Source: Norana najaformis
Lineage: Eukaryota; Annelida; Clitellata; Crassiclitellata; Hormogastridae
Direction of reading: 5' to 3'
DNA length: 64,000 nucleotides
Assembly (NCBI GenBank): GCA_964023275.1
Contig: OZ029919.1
Coordinates: forward strand, 3,555,367 to 3,619,366
In this document: positions 45,501-60,500 of the stretch, piece by piece
Numbering within the stretch: position 1 is the first letter of the stretch
Layout: each line of letters begins with the position of its first letter
Program-made: the position numbers and the translations under genes
The notes under the pieces: model-generated
What the model was told of the DNA's origin: nothing
Database searches by the model: none
The model's input: the letters and a program-made list of their open reading frames with translations, nothing else

Positions 45501-48500
45501 TTACTACTATTAAACAGACATTTATAACACGCACAATTAACAACAGTCTCAAAGGCATGTGCAATGACCCTAAAAAAGTCCTAACACAAAACAGAGTAAT
45601 ATCATGGTTTATAGATGTAACACACATGTCGTTACATAATGCTGTTCAAGACCAGCTCAAAAGCAATATGTTCACATAATCTATACAGAAGTCAGCATTA
45701 TGTACATAAATGTCCAAACACATACATGTATGCAGTACACATATACTGACAGAAGGAATGACTGACTGAGACAGAGAGATTGTCTATCTGAGGTTCACGT
45801 CTCATTCCAAAACTGATCGGCATCAAATGTTATCTTTTCACCAGTCAATGGAACTGTGTGTACAAAAATAAAATAAATAACTAAAAATTTCCATTATTGT
45901 AATTGTAATCAGAAATTTGTAGAACACAGCTTCAAAAGAAACTAATCATGGGTTCTCTCTCCCTGTGATCTACCAAGATTTTCCATACCTGAACACTTTT
46001 TAGTGTTCTGACGTAGGATTCAAACGCATCGATAGTCTCCCGTATAAAACTGTGAACATCTTCGGCTTGTTGGTCACCTGCGCCATCAATCTCACTCTGC
46101 AATCCCCTACAATCACAAAATATTATTAACATTCACTGACCATCAACAGCATGAGCAAACAAATGACCTTTGCAAACACAACTACCTTTCATACCGACGT
46201 CCAAAACTACACTATATAAAGAGCACATGTCCCCTATGGAAGGTAGGGAAGGCGCTTCCCTAAACAATTCTACAGGGGAGGCACTCATATCCTGCCCTTC
46301 AGCCCTTGAGCCAGCACTGGACAAATACTAAGGTACTGGACATAGGGCCAGCGCATTGAAGGACTTTTCATTTGTTTCCCATCGTATGCCAGTACGAAAC
46401 TCTACAGCTTATGGTACTAGGAAATTCTGCCGCTTGATCAAGTATGCATAAAAAACTAGTCCATGGTCATCACAAAGAGTCTGCTAAGAAGGTTCAAACC
46501 CGCAAGCATGCCACCTGAGCAACCACTGTGTCACGCATGATGGTCTATTCAAAAGTATACGAAGAAAAATATAAGAAAAATACATAAAAATTCCAATGCT
46601 AGTATTAAAACACAAAAAGATCCTTCCTTAATTTATATTAATCATAAAAAATTAACAAGATCAAAAATCATTAACAAACTAACAAATTAAGTTAACAAAT
46701 TAACAAACATCTTTCTTAATTTAAATAATCATAAACAAAATTAACAAACAAAACAAAGCTTACTAAAACCTGACATCCAAAGTAGCCATCTTATCAGGAA
46801 CGAAAGAGATATCTAGCAAACAAGAATTAGGTACACGTTTATTCTCTAAAACACGTGAGAGGTCTTCTTACCTGTACCAGGCAAGTTTATCTGCAAGATA
46901 CTGCATCAGTCGTTTTTGACCTCTTTCTGTGGTGCAGCATATCTCCTGCAGCAGAACCTTTCTTTGTAGGTGTAACCATCCCAATTTGATTTTCAGTCGT
47001 TGTATATCCTCTGCTTGTTTGACATTAGTTTTTGCCACAACATCCTGTGTCTGCAGAATTTCTGTTTTCAGTGCAGCTAGACGCACACAGTTTAGAACAG
47101 AAATTGTAGGTTTGTGGAGAAAGAGAAGCATACCCTCCAACGATATGTACTTTCCGATTTCATCATCAAACAGAAATTCACTGGGCACAACATGCACGAA
47201 GTGACTTTTCTGGTAGCGTCTCAGTTCAGTCAGACGATACTGAAACAACTCCTTCTTCACCAGCAAGAAATTGTACTTCTGCTCCACTTCATCGTACGTC
47301 CTGTCCAGGGCTGGCGACGGAAACCGGCTAAGCTGGTTCCTTATTTTCTCCATGCAGTCCTGAAGCCTGCTGACGTCTTTGTCCAATTCAAGAATTTCAC
47401 ACTCCAGCTGAAGCTCTTGCTCTAGGTCTGGGCTAGCTGACTTTGTCCTGAGAAGTTTCTTGATCTGGCAATCACTCAAGCCATCGCATGGATCAATAAA
47501 GACATGACCGTTGATGATTTTTTGTTCCGTCATTGCCATCTCCTTTTTGAAGACTTCCTTGTACGCGGCAAGGGCCTCCACAGGAACGTCTGCGGGGATC
47601 TCGGTGCAGTCGCTTGTGCCGACAACCGACTCGTCTTTGCCAGCTGGCTCATCGTAGTCTCGCGACATTTCTGTCCACCCTGAGGAGATGTTACTCCACT
47701 CGTCGGCTATCTTACCACGTCGTCGGCGACCCAATCGGCTGAAAACAGATGGTTTGCTGGAAGAGGATGGCTCTGCAAGTTCTGAAGAACCTACTGATTC
47801 ACATTTATCACGCATTTCCAGCACATTCCCAAGCTGACTCTCTTGCATTTCCATTTCAGTCCTTGCAACTACTGGCATCTTGGAGTTAGAAGGGATTTCA
47901 CTGGTTGGGAGAATCTGTAGTAAATTATCTGGCAAAATGACCTCTGACTCGGTGACCTTTTGTGAATTGGCCTCAAGCTGGTAGATGTTTTGCGTGTCTT
48001 CGGTAACCAAGTCATAGGCATTTCCAGTGCAGAAAACATCTTTGAAAAAGTCTGCAGCTCGGACTTTACGATTATTTACTGTGCAAGAGCCACTACTGGA
48101 ATTAGAAGGCTCAGAAGGCCAATCATTAAACTCACTTTTCATTTCAAGCAATTTGCCAGTTCCCTGAGAAGTCGAGTGTTCATCTGCACCAGCATTAATC
48201 CCAAGCACAGTTTGCTCGCTCTCCGGTGAAGCACACTTCTCCTCAGCCGGCTGATTGATGGCACTAGGTGGACTGTACCTGCCACTGACTTCCATTGTAT
48301 TCCTTGCTTTATCCATACCTTCATCTTCACCCGAGTGGCTACATGTCATCATTGCACTGGATTCTGTAACTGCTAGATCTGATGCATAATGACTTCCGGT
48401 AAGATCTGCATTTTCTCCTTCATTAACTGTTACATTCTGTACATCTACCAGTTTCCCAACATTAGCCAGATTGCTTTCCTTACTCTCTTGGTCACCAGGG

Positions 48501-51500
48501 TTTTTCAAGTTTTCTTTACTACTTTCATCTCCTCTCTGCCACTTTTCTGATTTCTCTGTGATACTGTCCACATTTTCTTTTGTGGTACAACGCAGCTCAT
48601 TGGCTGCTGCATCTTTCTCCTCACTCTCTGGACATTTCAACCGCAAATCTAGACTTGCTTCATCGGTGGAATAAGGCACGCCACAACTAACCCGGCCTTG
48701 GTAGCTGCTGTCACTGAATTCCATCAATGCCAGTGCTGCACTTGCCGATTTCGGCTGATCTGTAGTCACTAAAGTATTATCACTTGCATTGACAAACACA
48801 GAAGAAAAGAGTGACTTGGTTCTCTGGACTGAAGTCAACAACGAGACCGATGACTTGAAGTTATCTGACTTCGTAGATAAATCCGACGAGGCGTCATCAC
48901 GTCTTGGATTAGATCCATCAGCTGGTTGCAACTTGCCAGTTAGTTCTGCGTCACTTAAACTGCCACCCAAGTCATCTGAACTTAATTTTGACAACACCTT
49001 AAAATTGCCACCAAAACTCATTGTCTTAGAATCACTTTTCTCACTCAACCCATCTGCTGAATGTGCACTTCTGTTACTCTCACTTGTCTTCGAATGTTCA
49101 TAAGGGCTGCTATCTTCTGTCTCCAAATTTATAGTCAATTTATTAATAACAAGTTCTTTGTACTGTTCAAGCTCTTTATCAAATTCTGTATCTGAATAAG
49201 GCGAAAATGATACAAAGTCACCCTTTTGCATTTCATTATTTAAGGTCTTCACGAATGTCTGTTGTTCAATGCCTTCCTCTGATGCTGTCAACAGGTTTAG
49301 GCTGGACATTTCAGCAGAAGTATCAGTCGAAGTAGCATTATCCATAAGCATCTGGCTATCACTGTCAACATCTGATACTTCAACGTCTGATTTCAGTTTA
49401 TCTTCTAAGAGTGACTTCAGACTTCGGATCGACTTGAGAATGTCAGCTCGGATCTCAGTATTCGATCTTGGTGCAACGGTGAACGGCTCTTCTGCATAAC
49501 AAGACTGATAAGATATCGACCCATCTCTTTCTCCAACCTCATCCGCAAGTTTTTTCTCGTCACTAGGTGATATTTCATCAGCCACAGAGCATAACGAGGT
49601 CGCAAAGACACAGTTCTTTTCAGGTCTGTTGGCATCAGAAGCTTTCAAGCTACCGTGTAGATCTGTTCCCATGCAAGATGACTTTGGCAAAGTACTTTCT
49701 AAATGACTCTCACTGTCCTTATTGTCTCCTACATCTTCCATATGTATCACAAGTGATCCATCCTCTTGTTCTCCTTCAGCATCTGTACAATACAAAGCAA
49801 AGTCCTCGGTTGCAAGTGTCCCTTCCTCAGTCACTCGTGATAAAGCGGCAGCATTTGATTCAACCTGTTCAAAAGCACAGTCTGTGCTTTTGTCGTCGTT
49901 CACAGTTTTTGATTTGGTATCCATTTCTTCATTCACATTACAGTGAACGTCATCTGTAGGCATCAAATTCTGTTGTAAGACAGCGTTGGAGTATGCCGTC
50001 AGTGACTCAACACCTTCAGGACAAAGTGTTTCAGTAGAATGTGAACTTCTACTACAGTCACCCTCTTTTACTTTTGTGTGTTCCTTCATATTATTATGAC
50101 TTAAATGACGTTTTTCTTCATGCTCTCTCCTGTGCAAATTCTTTTCTTTACCTCGACTGTGCTGCCTTTCTTTAGAACTATTACTCCCTTGAGATTGAAT
50201 TTCTGATTTCCTTATTTCTTTGTGATTATTCTTCTCATTATCAGTTTCTACAGATTTCTTAGCACTTTTGCTTGGCAACATTCTGCTATGTTCTTTATTA
50301 TCATGCTGCCTCACACATGATTTGCTATTTTTATCAACTCCCGATGAATGCATTTTTAAGCTCTTCTCTTTCTGTAAAGCCATGTCCGTTGATTCATGAG
50401 ATTTGGCATCATGCATATTAGGTTTCCTTCTGCCCTTTTCCCTTTTAGTTTCATCTATGCATTTCAAGTTAACGTCTTTGTTATTATGTAAAGACTTCAC
50501 CTGATCAGGTCTTTCATCCTTACGTGTATGTGAGCTCGGTAAATGCGATTCTTTACAGCGTTTCCTCTCATCGGTTCCCACAACTTTTTCATCCATCGAA
50601 AGCTGACGTTTCTTCATGCATTCTTCATTTGGTGTCTTCTTCGGTACATCCGAGTCTGAATTTTCTGTTTCTTTATTCACTGCATCTTTACGAACCGAAG
50701 ATACAGCTGAGTCTTTACTGTTCCTATCAAGCAGTGGTTCAACATGTGATTTTCGACCTGACTTGGTGGCATCGTGAGTTCTAGAGTGGTCAAGATGATG
50801 GATATCTCCTCTCGATGAATGATCTCTTTTACTATGAATGTAATCTTTTGTGTGATGCCTCTTAGAAGAATTGGTTCTAGAATGAGATCTACGATCTCTT
50901 TCGTTCTTTCTACTTTGATCAACAGTTGTTTTCACTTGATCTTGTTTATCACAATTTTTGTGATCAGGGCCAATCTCGCTATCAAGGTTCTTCTCTATCA
51001 AAGCAGGAGACAGGCCATCAATGCTGGAGTGACACTTTTGCTGCTGCTGTTCTGATGTTCTCGATTTCGGAGTAAGGTGACTTCGTTTTCCGAGCACCCT
51101 GTTCAAGCCACAAAGCATTCCAGCTTCCATATTTGCACTTCTTTCTCCTTCAAAGCTTTCATTGTGTAGACTCAACAGTAAATCTTCTAAAATATCATCG
51201 GCTGAAGCATGTCTACTCTTAGACCCTTGAGATCTTACCTGATTTTGAGGCCACGGAGGCTTGGTAACATCAACTGTCTTGTCTTGATACTTTCCATCCA
51301 AGTACCAGTCTTTGGTTTTAGAAGCAGTGTCTTCCCAATTATTGTTTTCCTTTGAAACAACGTTTGCCTTTGATGTGACCCCACCTGAAGTGCGTCTCGA
51401 CTTGATGATGCTGGCCACAGCATCGGCAGCATCAATAACTAAGGGCACATCATCACAAACATTATCAGGTCTTGACAGCTGTCGTCGAACAGACAATTCC

Positions 51501-54500
51501 CTTTCACTTCGAATTCTTGGATCAGTGGGAAACCCATCAATTTTCCTTTCAGACAATGGCAGCCTGGCGAAAATTATTGGAGGTCGTGGTGGTAGGTTTG
51601 AAATAGGCATGAGCTGCCAGCTGCCATCTCGAGACGGTTTACTTGGTAGTGTTGCTTCATTTTGCTTTGTGGGTACGGCATCACTTTGTTGTTCACTGCA
51701 AATGGATTTTTCGCTCTGGTGAATGAACGGCGTAATGGAGCAAACTGGCTTCTTTCCCCCAGGGTTTGAGTGCATTTGATTTTCTGGACTGCTGAATGAA
51801 TGGAAGTATCCTGGGAAGCTGCCTCTATTCTGCAAAGGACTGGTTAAGATTGTAGTTGGTGGAGAACCCATTTCTTTTTGCAGTACTGCTTCTTGAATAC
51901 TGTTCATATTGGAATAATATGCAGGCAGCATCTTGGGTGAATTATATTGAAACTGTTGCTCAAGTTGCATCGATGTTTGCATGACACTAGATTGTTGCCT
52001 CATCATCCTTGCAAGTCTTGGGTCTCGTGAACAAATCTGGTTATTACTATTATTACTATGTCTACTTTGATTCACACTGTATGTCGGACATTCAGCTGCA
52101 GCCTTTACAACTCCAGTATAAAACGCAGGCTCGTTGTTGCATTCCGTATCTTTGATGTTTTTGTAGTTCGATTGTCTGACATTTCGAAGATATACAGAGA
52201 GTGGAATGACAGTCTTGGCAGAAGCATGACCACTGCCCAACAAAGAGTCTTTATTACCGGTGTCTGCAGCTCTACCCAACAAAGAGTCTTTATTACTGGT
52301 GTCTGCAGCTCTACCCAACAAAGAGTCTTTATTACTGGTGTCTGCAGCTCTTTTAGATGTCGGAAAATTACTGGAAGACGATTGAGCAATGTCACTACCA
52401 GTGGTTTTCTTAGAAACATCAAGCTGTTCGACCGAATTATGGTGCAATGATTTTTCAGTATTATCACACAGCTCCCCAGTTTCAGTTGTTTCTGTCATAC
52501 TTTTAGGTGGCATTCCATTAGAACTGGCTATTGTCTTAAGAGCACTTCGAATAGCATCATAAGAAATTGAACTGCTTGCATTGTCCACTGCACTTATTAG
52601 TGCACTATATGAAACAGAAGTAACGGCACTGCTTAAAGTGCTACACTGTGACGTCTGCACTTCAGAATTCGCTGCACATGGATTGCTAAATGTTCCCTTT
52701 GAGTTGCCAAGAGAATCAATGTTCAAGTGTTCCTCGCTGGAAGATTTCCAATAGTTCAGATAATCGACGCTATCAGAGTTCGCATCTACAGGTTCAGCGT
52801 TTACATGGCTGGATTTAGAATCTTCAGTTATGCCCAGTAAACTATTGGTTATATCTGTGAAATACACAGGATTACTTTCCTCCACTGATGTTTCAAGCTT
52901 CTCAGAGCTTCCACCTTTTACTGCTGGTTCACTGCTATTCTCAAACATGGAACTACTGCCTTCGACGGCCTTCACAGCTGATTTCAGACTTTCCAAAAAC
53001 TTGTTATCATTCAAAATATCTAACAAAGTTGATTCAGGTGAACTATCAACAGACTTCAGTGCTGATGATGAGAAAGTCTTCCTGTTCTTGCCTAATTTTG
53101 AAATTCGTTGTAAACGAGATTTTGGTTTCCTCTTTCTTCCACAAGCTCGGTTACCTCTGGGGGCTGACAAATCATCAGGCGATGTACCTTTCACAAACAG
53201 ATTTAGCACCAATTCAGGAATATTTGCACATTTCTTATCCTCGTAATAATATGGTGGTGATAATTCTGTCTGAACTGTTTTGTAACCATCTCCTAGTTCA
53301 GTTGTTTCAACTGCATCGTGGTTAGTGTCACTTTTGTCTACATTTTGGCAGCACTTTTTAACCGTTTTGAAGTTTTGTTGCTGTGAGGCGGGCCTCTTTC
53401 GACGTTTTGACCGACCAGTCATAGCATAACGTCGTCTTCGTTTTTTAGTTTTTGTGGCTTCATCCTTCTCAATATGGCTCGTGTTTATGTCACTTTCACC
53501 CTGATGAAGGTCTTCAACACCCTGCAAATCTTTCTCACAAGACTCCTCACAAATCTCTTCATTTTCTTCACCTACCAACTCATTTTCTTGCTCATCTGCC
53601 TTATTAATCTTATCTGACTTTGGTAGTCTGAGATTTCCTGCCACTTTTCCCAGCAAATCAGCCCTCCATGGCTCAGAGCATAAAGATTCACCATGAAAAT
53701 CAATGTTTTCATTATTCACTCTTTTACCATCCCGGTTGGAGGCAGTAGTGCTACCCGGTCCCAATACTGCCAAGGTGGAGCAAAGTTTTTCTACTTCAGG
53801 CGACACCAAGAAAGCATTTACTTTTGACTCTTGAACCTGCTTCCTAGTGCATCTTTTTCTTCGTTTTCCTGAACTGCCTGGAGAAACTGAATTCTCAACA
53901 ATGCATCCCTCTTCACCAGACTCAACTACACATTCTGAAACTGTTTCACTATTCTTTTCTAGCGGTAACACCAATTTCGAATCTTGATTCTCAATTGGCA
54001 ATCTTCCTTTTGTAGCTTTTGCTACTGCATTTGATGTACTCTTCTTCCTTTTCCTTTTTCTTCCACTTGACCTATTACGCTTCCGTTTCTTCACTTGCTT
54101 ACGACCACTCTCCGCCCCGATGTTTGACTCACTTGGTGCTTTCTTAACGCTGAGGGACATCAAGTCCAAAGTACTATTCACGTCAGCAGTTTCGTAGTTG
54201 TCACCACCCATTGAATAAAATTTAAGCACTTCAAAACTTATCTCTGATTCGTCATCACCTTTGCACTTTGATAAATTTTGTTCATTATCCTTGAACTTGT
54301 CTTCATTTTCATCAGACATGTTTTCGTACAGTACATCAAATTCTATATCACAGTCATCAAAGTTTTCCCCATGTACAATGTCACTAACTTTGTCCTTAAT
54401 TACACTTGTTTTCACTAGCGATTGGCCAGCACTACTGCCTACAGCAACAGAATATTCAGCATCGCCCACATCAATTATTTCTTCTTCTTGAACTGTCAGT

Positions 54501-57500
54501 TCTTTTGCAACAGTCTGACTATCTGAAGCACCTTTAAGACATGTCGGCTGGACTACTCTGATAACTTTGCTCGTTGCTTCAGAACTGCCAATAAGAGAGG
54601 ATGTCCCCTCAACATCTGTCGCTACTTCTGATGTTACATCATTCATTCTTACAGCTGCTGCTGCTCCGAAGTAATCACCTGTATGTCCTATTTTGAAACT
54701 ACTCTGTGCTTCTGTAGCAACTTCGCTACTCACGTACTCAGCACAGTCTTCCACATTTGCTTCAGTCTCTGTCTTGAAATACGTGCTGTAGTCCATACTT
54801 TCAAAACCTTCTGGTGCAATTGAACAAACATTTTCAATTCTTATCTTCAAAAATCCAGAGTCGTCGTCTGCATCATCCACACTGTTGCTGTCAAACTCTG
54901 CTGCATTGGCAACAACTTCAGCAATAATTTCATCATCTGTAGTTCGCTGATTCTGCAAGAATCTCGATTTTTGTTCATCTGTTGAGTCAAAATCTGTGAT
55001 CAAAGGTTCAAATTTTACTGGTCTTAAAGGCAAATCAGTACTCTGAATGAATGTTTTCTCACAAACCAAAGTAGGAGCCTTATTTCTCTCAATAGCACGT
55101 ACATCACTGTCAGTGTTTTGACATGGCTGCTCATCTCTGAAAGTAGCCTCATAATTACTTATACTGGTAACCAGAAATGAACTACTCCTTGTGCTTGTTT
55201 CAGAAATATCAGAATCACAAGAAGATGCTAAATCTGGGCCTTTAGTTTTTTCTGAAAAATTAGCATAAGCAGTGTCTTTGCAGTTTGTACATAAATCCTG
55301 GCTCAAGGAATCTTGAATTTGGCTTTCAGTCACAGGATAACCTTCTACACTGAGATTTTCTGTTATGGCATCATCAGTTTTATCGAGCCCTGGCTTTACA
55401 ATAACTTCAGCAATTTCTGAAATGTGTGACCTCGTTTTATCTGAAACTTTTGCAGAGATATCTCCAGCATCAATCATTTCACTTCCTTCCCTCTGTTTGC
55501 TCTTTTTGAGTAATGCTTTACTTGCTTTGTGTTTAAGTTTTACAGATTTTCGTTTACTAGTCAGAATTTCTTTCACCAATGCAGGCTTTTTTCTTACTTG
55601 TGATCTCCTTGCCCAGTGTTGAAACTTCCTTAGGAAAATTAATTTCTTATATTTAACAAATCCTTTAGGTTTCTGTTTGAAAGATTTCTTCTTTTTTAAT
55701 TCTAAGGTTTGAAGAATGCTATCAACCTCAACTGCACCATTCACAGAAGTCTTTCCAAGCTGAAGGGTGTCCTTTTCCGAACAAATTATGTGTGCATCAC
55801 AAACATCCGATAATGCCGTAACAGTTTTTGGAACCGCAGTTATTAGGGAATCACTTTGTTTAGTCTGTGAATGAAGATTTAAAGTTTGAGATAAAGCAGG
55901 CTTGCAGCCTGAAAGTTCTTCCGTAGTAGGCTCAATGTTTATAGCAAACTCTGGTTCAACATTTTCAGTTTCATCATTTACTTCTACAGACTGTGAAGAC
56001 ACCAAGGTACTATAATCCTTTGCAGAAGAAGCAAATTCCAAGTCATCTGAAGTGGTGAGAGTTTGTTTCAATGAACAGTCTTCGACAGCAGTGTCTGCTT
56101 CAGCCAGACATTCTGTAGGACTTTGCTGTTCCATATTTGTGTGACTTGGTAGCAAAACGTATGGCTGGATACAATCAGGTCTGGATTCATCCATCTCATC
56201 AGGGCTTATGCAGAATACTCTAGCCAGACTAGTGTCAGGATTCTGTTCATCCAAAATGTCAAGCATTAAACCATCTGTTGTGGAACTCATTGTCATATCT
56301 TCACCATCTCCTCCGACTTCTTCATGCTTAGCCTCAAAATATTCAGGCGTTACTTCATCAACATCAATAAAAATAGTCTCTGTAACACTTCTTTTGTCTC
56401 TTGAAGAGGTCTTTTCTTGTTTGATTGACGTCAAAAGTGGCACTGATTCAGTATTCTTACCTGCTGATGTTGAACTCAAGTCCACAACCTCGTCAATAAA
56501 TTCATCATCAGGTGCGATCACAATTGGAAGTCTCAATCCAAACTGAAAAGTGGAATTTTCAGCCAAAGATGTGTCTGATTGAGCCTGTGGTCTCTCACAA
56601 AGCATTGTACGTTGTGAACACATCCTATAATCACTAGGGCTGGTAACTTGGTGCTGCAGCTTATCCGCTCCATTATTTTTAATACCCACACAGCTCACAT
56701 AGTCTTGCCTTGAAGAAGTCGCAAGATGGCCAATATCTCCACCACTCATTGCTAAAAGTGAAGCCAGGCTAGGACTGATTGTGCTTGTAGTTCTAGGTGC
56801 AGTTGTCGGTACTACTGGTTGCTTCAGTAGCAAATGCTTTTGGGAATTATACAACACACCAGCTGAACTTTGAACTGGTAGATCAGGCACATTTTGTTTT
56901 GCATGCTCCTCATTTACAACACTGGGAAGATGATTAGTATGAAAACTATTAAAAGCCACAAGAGTGCTTTGTAAAGTTGTCAAACAATGCAGAAGCAAAA
57001 ATTTTTTTGATAAGACTTCCTGAGCCATCATGATACCTTTCTGCATCGAGTCTGTGTTCTGTGCCAGGACTTCGCGAAAATTTTTAAACGCAGTAGACAT
57101 CGTGGACTGACACGTTCTCAAACATTTAAGTTGATGCTGTACAACGGCAAGACTTGGAAAGTTATCAGTGTTGCCAGCAAACAAGTCCTGTGCATATCTA
57201 TAAAACTGCTGACAGACTGGAGCAATTTGCGTGAAAAGTAGTCGCAATTCCTGAACTGCTAGTATCGCATGTGTAAGGCAACTCGTGTTTTCAACGCTGC
57301 ATCCAGATGCTCTCCACACTCCAGCAACAGCATTCATCTCTTTAGCAAAAGTTTGCAACAGTCCTATCACCAAATTCCGGTTGAGAACGAGAACCTTCAC
57401 ACTATTATTTTCCATAAGAATTGGATTGCTACAGTCCTCGCTGACACGGGACCCCGTTGCAAGCTCTTGCCAACTGACATGACCAGAGTTCACCATGCTT

Positions 57501-60500
57501 GCATCATCTTCAATACGACTTCTGTTGTTACAGCTATCACCAACAAAAGGCCCTGCTGCACGCTGTTGCCAACTGAGATGACTCGAGTTCACCATGCCCG
57601 AGTAAGTTGGATTGCTGTTAGCAGGTTGAGATATCTTTACCGGTCCGCTACGCTGACGATTTCGCAAGCTTGATGATGACTTTGATACGTATGGAGGGAA
57701 TTGTTGGCCTACACCGACTGGAGGCCTCACTAGCGGCACATCACAGCCAACTGGAGTACTAGTCCGTGGAAATCGCGGGCTAAGAAGACCCATTTCCAAG
57801 GCTAAAGTTTGATGACTTGAAGGACTAGAAATTCTTTGATGTTGGATAATACCAGGATGAGGCAGATGAGCCACTGGAGGTATGGATGTTCCTGGGGCAA
57901 AACATGAGACAAATTCTACGTATGCTTGTGGCACACACTGACGAGGGCGCAAGGCATAACCAGTGACACTCGTCGGGTCTGTTTCGTACAGATAGACCTG
58001 AAATAGCAGACCACACATTGTGATAATGTTCTAAATGCAGAATTTTATTGCTATCTAAAATTTCTGTTTTGAAAAATTCAAAACTATAGAAAAAATCAAA
58101 ACTTCACAGCAACACAGAAAAAATACCAATTTTAAACGCCAATTTTAAATAAACAACAAATTCGTGTGCCTTTAGATCAGAGGCACCAAGTCTTAGCATT
58201 TGAGAGCTAACAATACATAATATACATGTGCCAGCCAAGTTGTAATTATAGGATAACTCAATAAACCATCAGCAACGGTGTCAAACTAGACTTCAAAACT
58301 CCGAACCATTACAGCGACAACCGTAACTGACATCCTACCTGCGACTTAATAGCTTGACAGCCTAGTGTCTCCCCCAGCACCGGTGGAATACTGCTAATGT
58401 GGCAGTCAGCTCCATCTGTTGGCTTTCTAATCACATTTCCTGCTGGATGAACCGCTAGTTTTCGACCACACAAAACCTACAACGTAAACAGTCACTCCAA
58501 TAGCTAAAGTCACTTTACAATGCATCGTACCAGATGTTTTATGGATAAAAACTAAAAAAGAAAAATGCAAAACTTTATAATGCACAGTAATAAAATTGTT
58601 AATCATGTACTAATCTGTTCAAACATAAACAGAAAAATTACAACATTTCTAAATGAAAATATATCCTTTGTAATTTATACTTTCCTGTTTATGCATATAA
58701 GTAAAATAAGCATGTTTTTTCTAAAATAAAGGCATAAAATAATCAATCAGCAACGCTTTTAAACCACACAAATCCTGACAGTAGTTCTTGAAACACTAAC
58801 AAAATTGCATTTATTCACAAACTCATTTAAACTGTAATCTAGGTAACTGTTACGATATAGTATTTATAATTTACCTTAAAAACCATCAGCCAACATTTTG
58901 GTTGATATTCATTCTGTGCAGCTTTCAGTTGTATATCAGCATGCTTACATAGGATGACACCAAGCAAACTATCACCTGTTTAAAAATATTATCAAATTAA
59001 GCAAGTTTACCAGTGTAAGTCCACTTAAGTCTGTAACTAATTATATTAAATTCATATTTCATTCATCAGCAGAGAAGAACATGACAGAAATGCAATAAAA
59101 CTTTGGTAGAAAGTGCACACTTATAAGCAAGTAAAACTCTGGCAAAAATGCTGGAACACGTGCACTGCATCATCCATTAAAGCCTTTTTCACTACACAGT
59201 CATAATTGCTATCAACAAGGCAGCAAGATGCTTACTGTTTACGCAAACAGTTTCTGCCCACTCTTTTGCACAGTCAATAAATCTTCAGTCACAAAATTAG
59301 GTTGCAAGTGCTATACAGCCAAAATAAGTCAGGTATTTTCATCAAAAACATATCCTTGCAAATTTTCTCTGTAATTTTCAGCCTAAAAATCACAGAAACT
59401 GATCAATTAGTTCTACAGCAAAATGTGTGCTAATTTACACTGATCCATACCTAGAAAATTAAACTTCGACTGTTGAACATTAAGACCCTGGAATGCAATG
59501 ACATTAATATGCTCATCACTCTTGTAGCACGTGAAAAGATATTCTTCCTTCAGCTCTTCTGGGGTCCTTTCTTGCTCCATTTCAAGCTTCTTTTGTCTAT
59601 AAATCAGAGCAGTATTACCGGTAGTTTCTTATGCTATTTGAAGAGCAAGCTTTTTCTAGTAACAACAATGAAATGCATTTAATTGGACTAGATTGTCACT
59701 ACCCTTGCTGATTATGCAAAACCACTTCTGAAGACTTCTGATTGATTTATAGTAAAATTAATACACTTCACTGCCATCTTCCATATAAGCAGATTTTGAA
59801 AATGAAAGAAATAGTGATTTTAAATATTGACAAACCGATATAAAGATATTTAATACGAGTTGGTCACAGACACTAACTGAAAGGAATTCTCTAGCTGCGG
59901 TGAATCAATCTTCTTCATATCAATAACTTTCCAGTAGGCATCAGTCTGGTAGTTTTTATCCAAAAATGACTCGTGTATCAGCTGGAGTATATGCAGACTC
60001 GTCACTGAGCTTGTTTTCGACACTGTTAACAATTAAAATAGAATGCACTTACATCAACACAATTCAAAAGATGTTTACTTTGAATTTGATATATATACGT
60101 GCAAAAACAACCAAATTAATTTCATATATATTTTAAAATTTTGACATTTACATATATGCTGTACATGTGTATATCTTATATATATATAAATATGTATTAT
60201 ATATTATATGCATAATCAAAGTAATGTCACTGTCTTCATTTTTCATACAGCATAGCATTTATTCTTCTCAAGTTTCACCAATTTCATGAAGTGCACCAAC
60301 ACCACTATGTTTTTGATAAAAGCTACGCCATTTTAGTTGCTGTATACAACCACGTTTGCCCCAGATAAAATTTCTGAAGTCTGACTCGGTACTGACATAG
60401 ACATCCAGGGAAGCATTTTTAATACACCAGTGTAACTGTACATTTCTCTCAATGTTCTGCCATAAATCTTATGTCCATTACTATGTTGCTAGCACAAGTG

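Noticed and set aside
46133..46324. 63-codon minus-strand frame as an extra exon of the DUF3715 gene
   Set aside because: The exons on either side (57997-46872 and 46106-45989) already join in phase, and the frame has no matching acceptor and donor.
46375..46545. Functional tRNA gene
   Set aside because: A and B boxes are present but the arms do not pair into a cloverleaf; a SINE fits better.
52058..52450. 130-codon plus-strand frame with internal repeats
   Set aside because: It is antisense to the 39-bp coding repeat in the DUF3715 giant exon.
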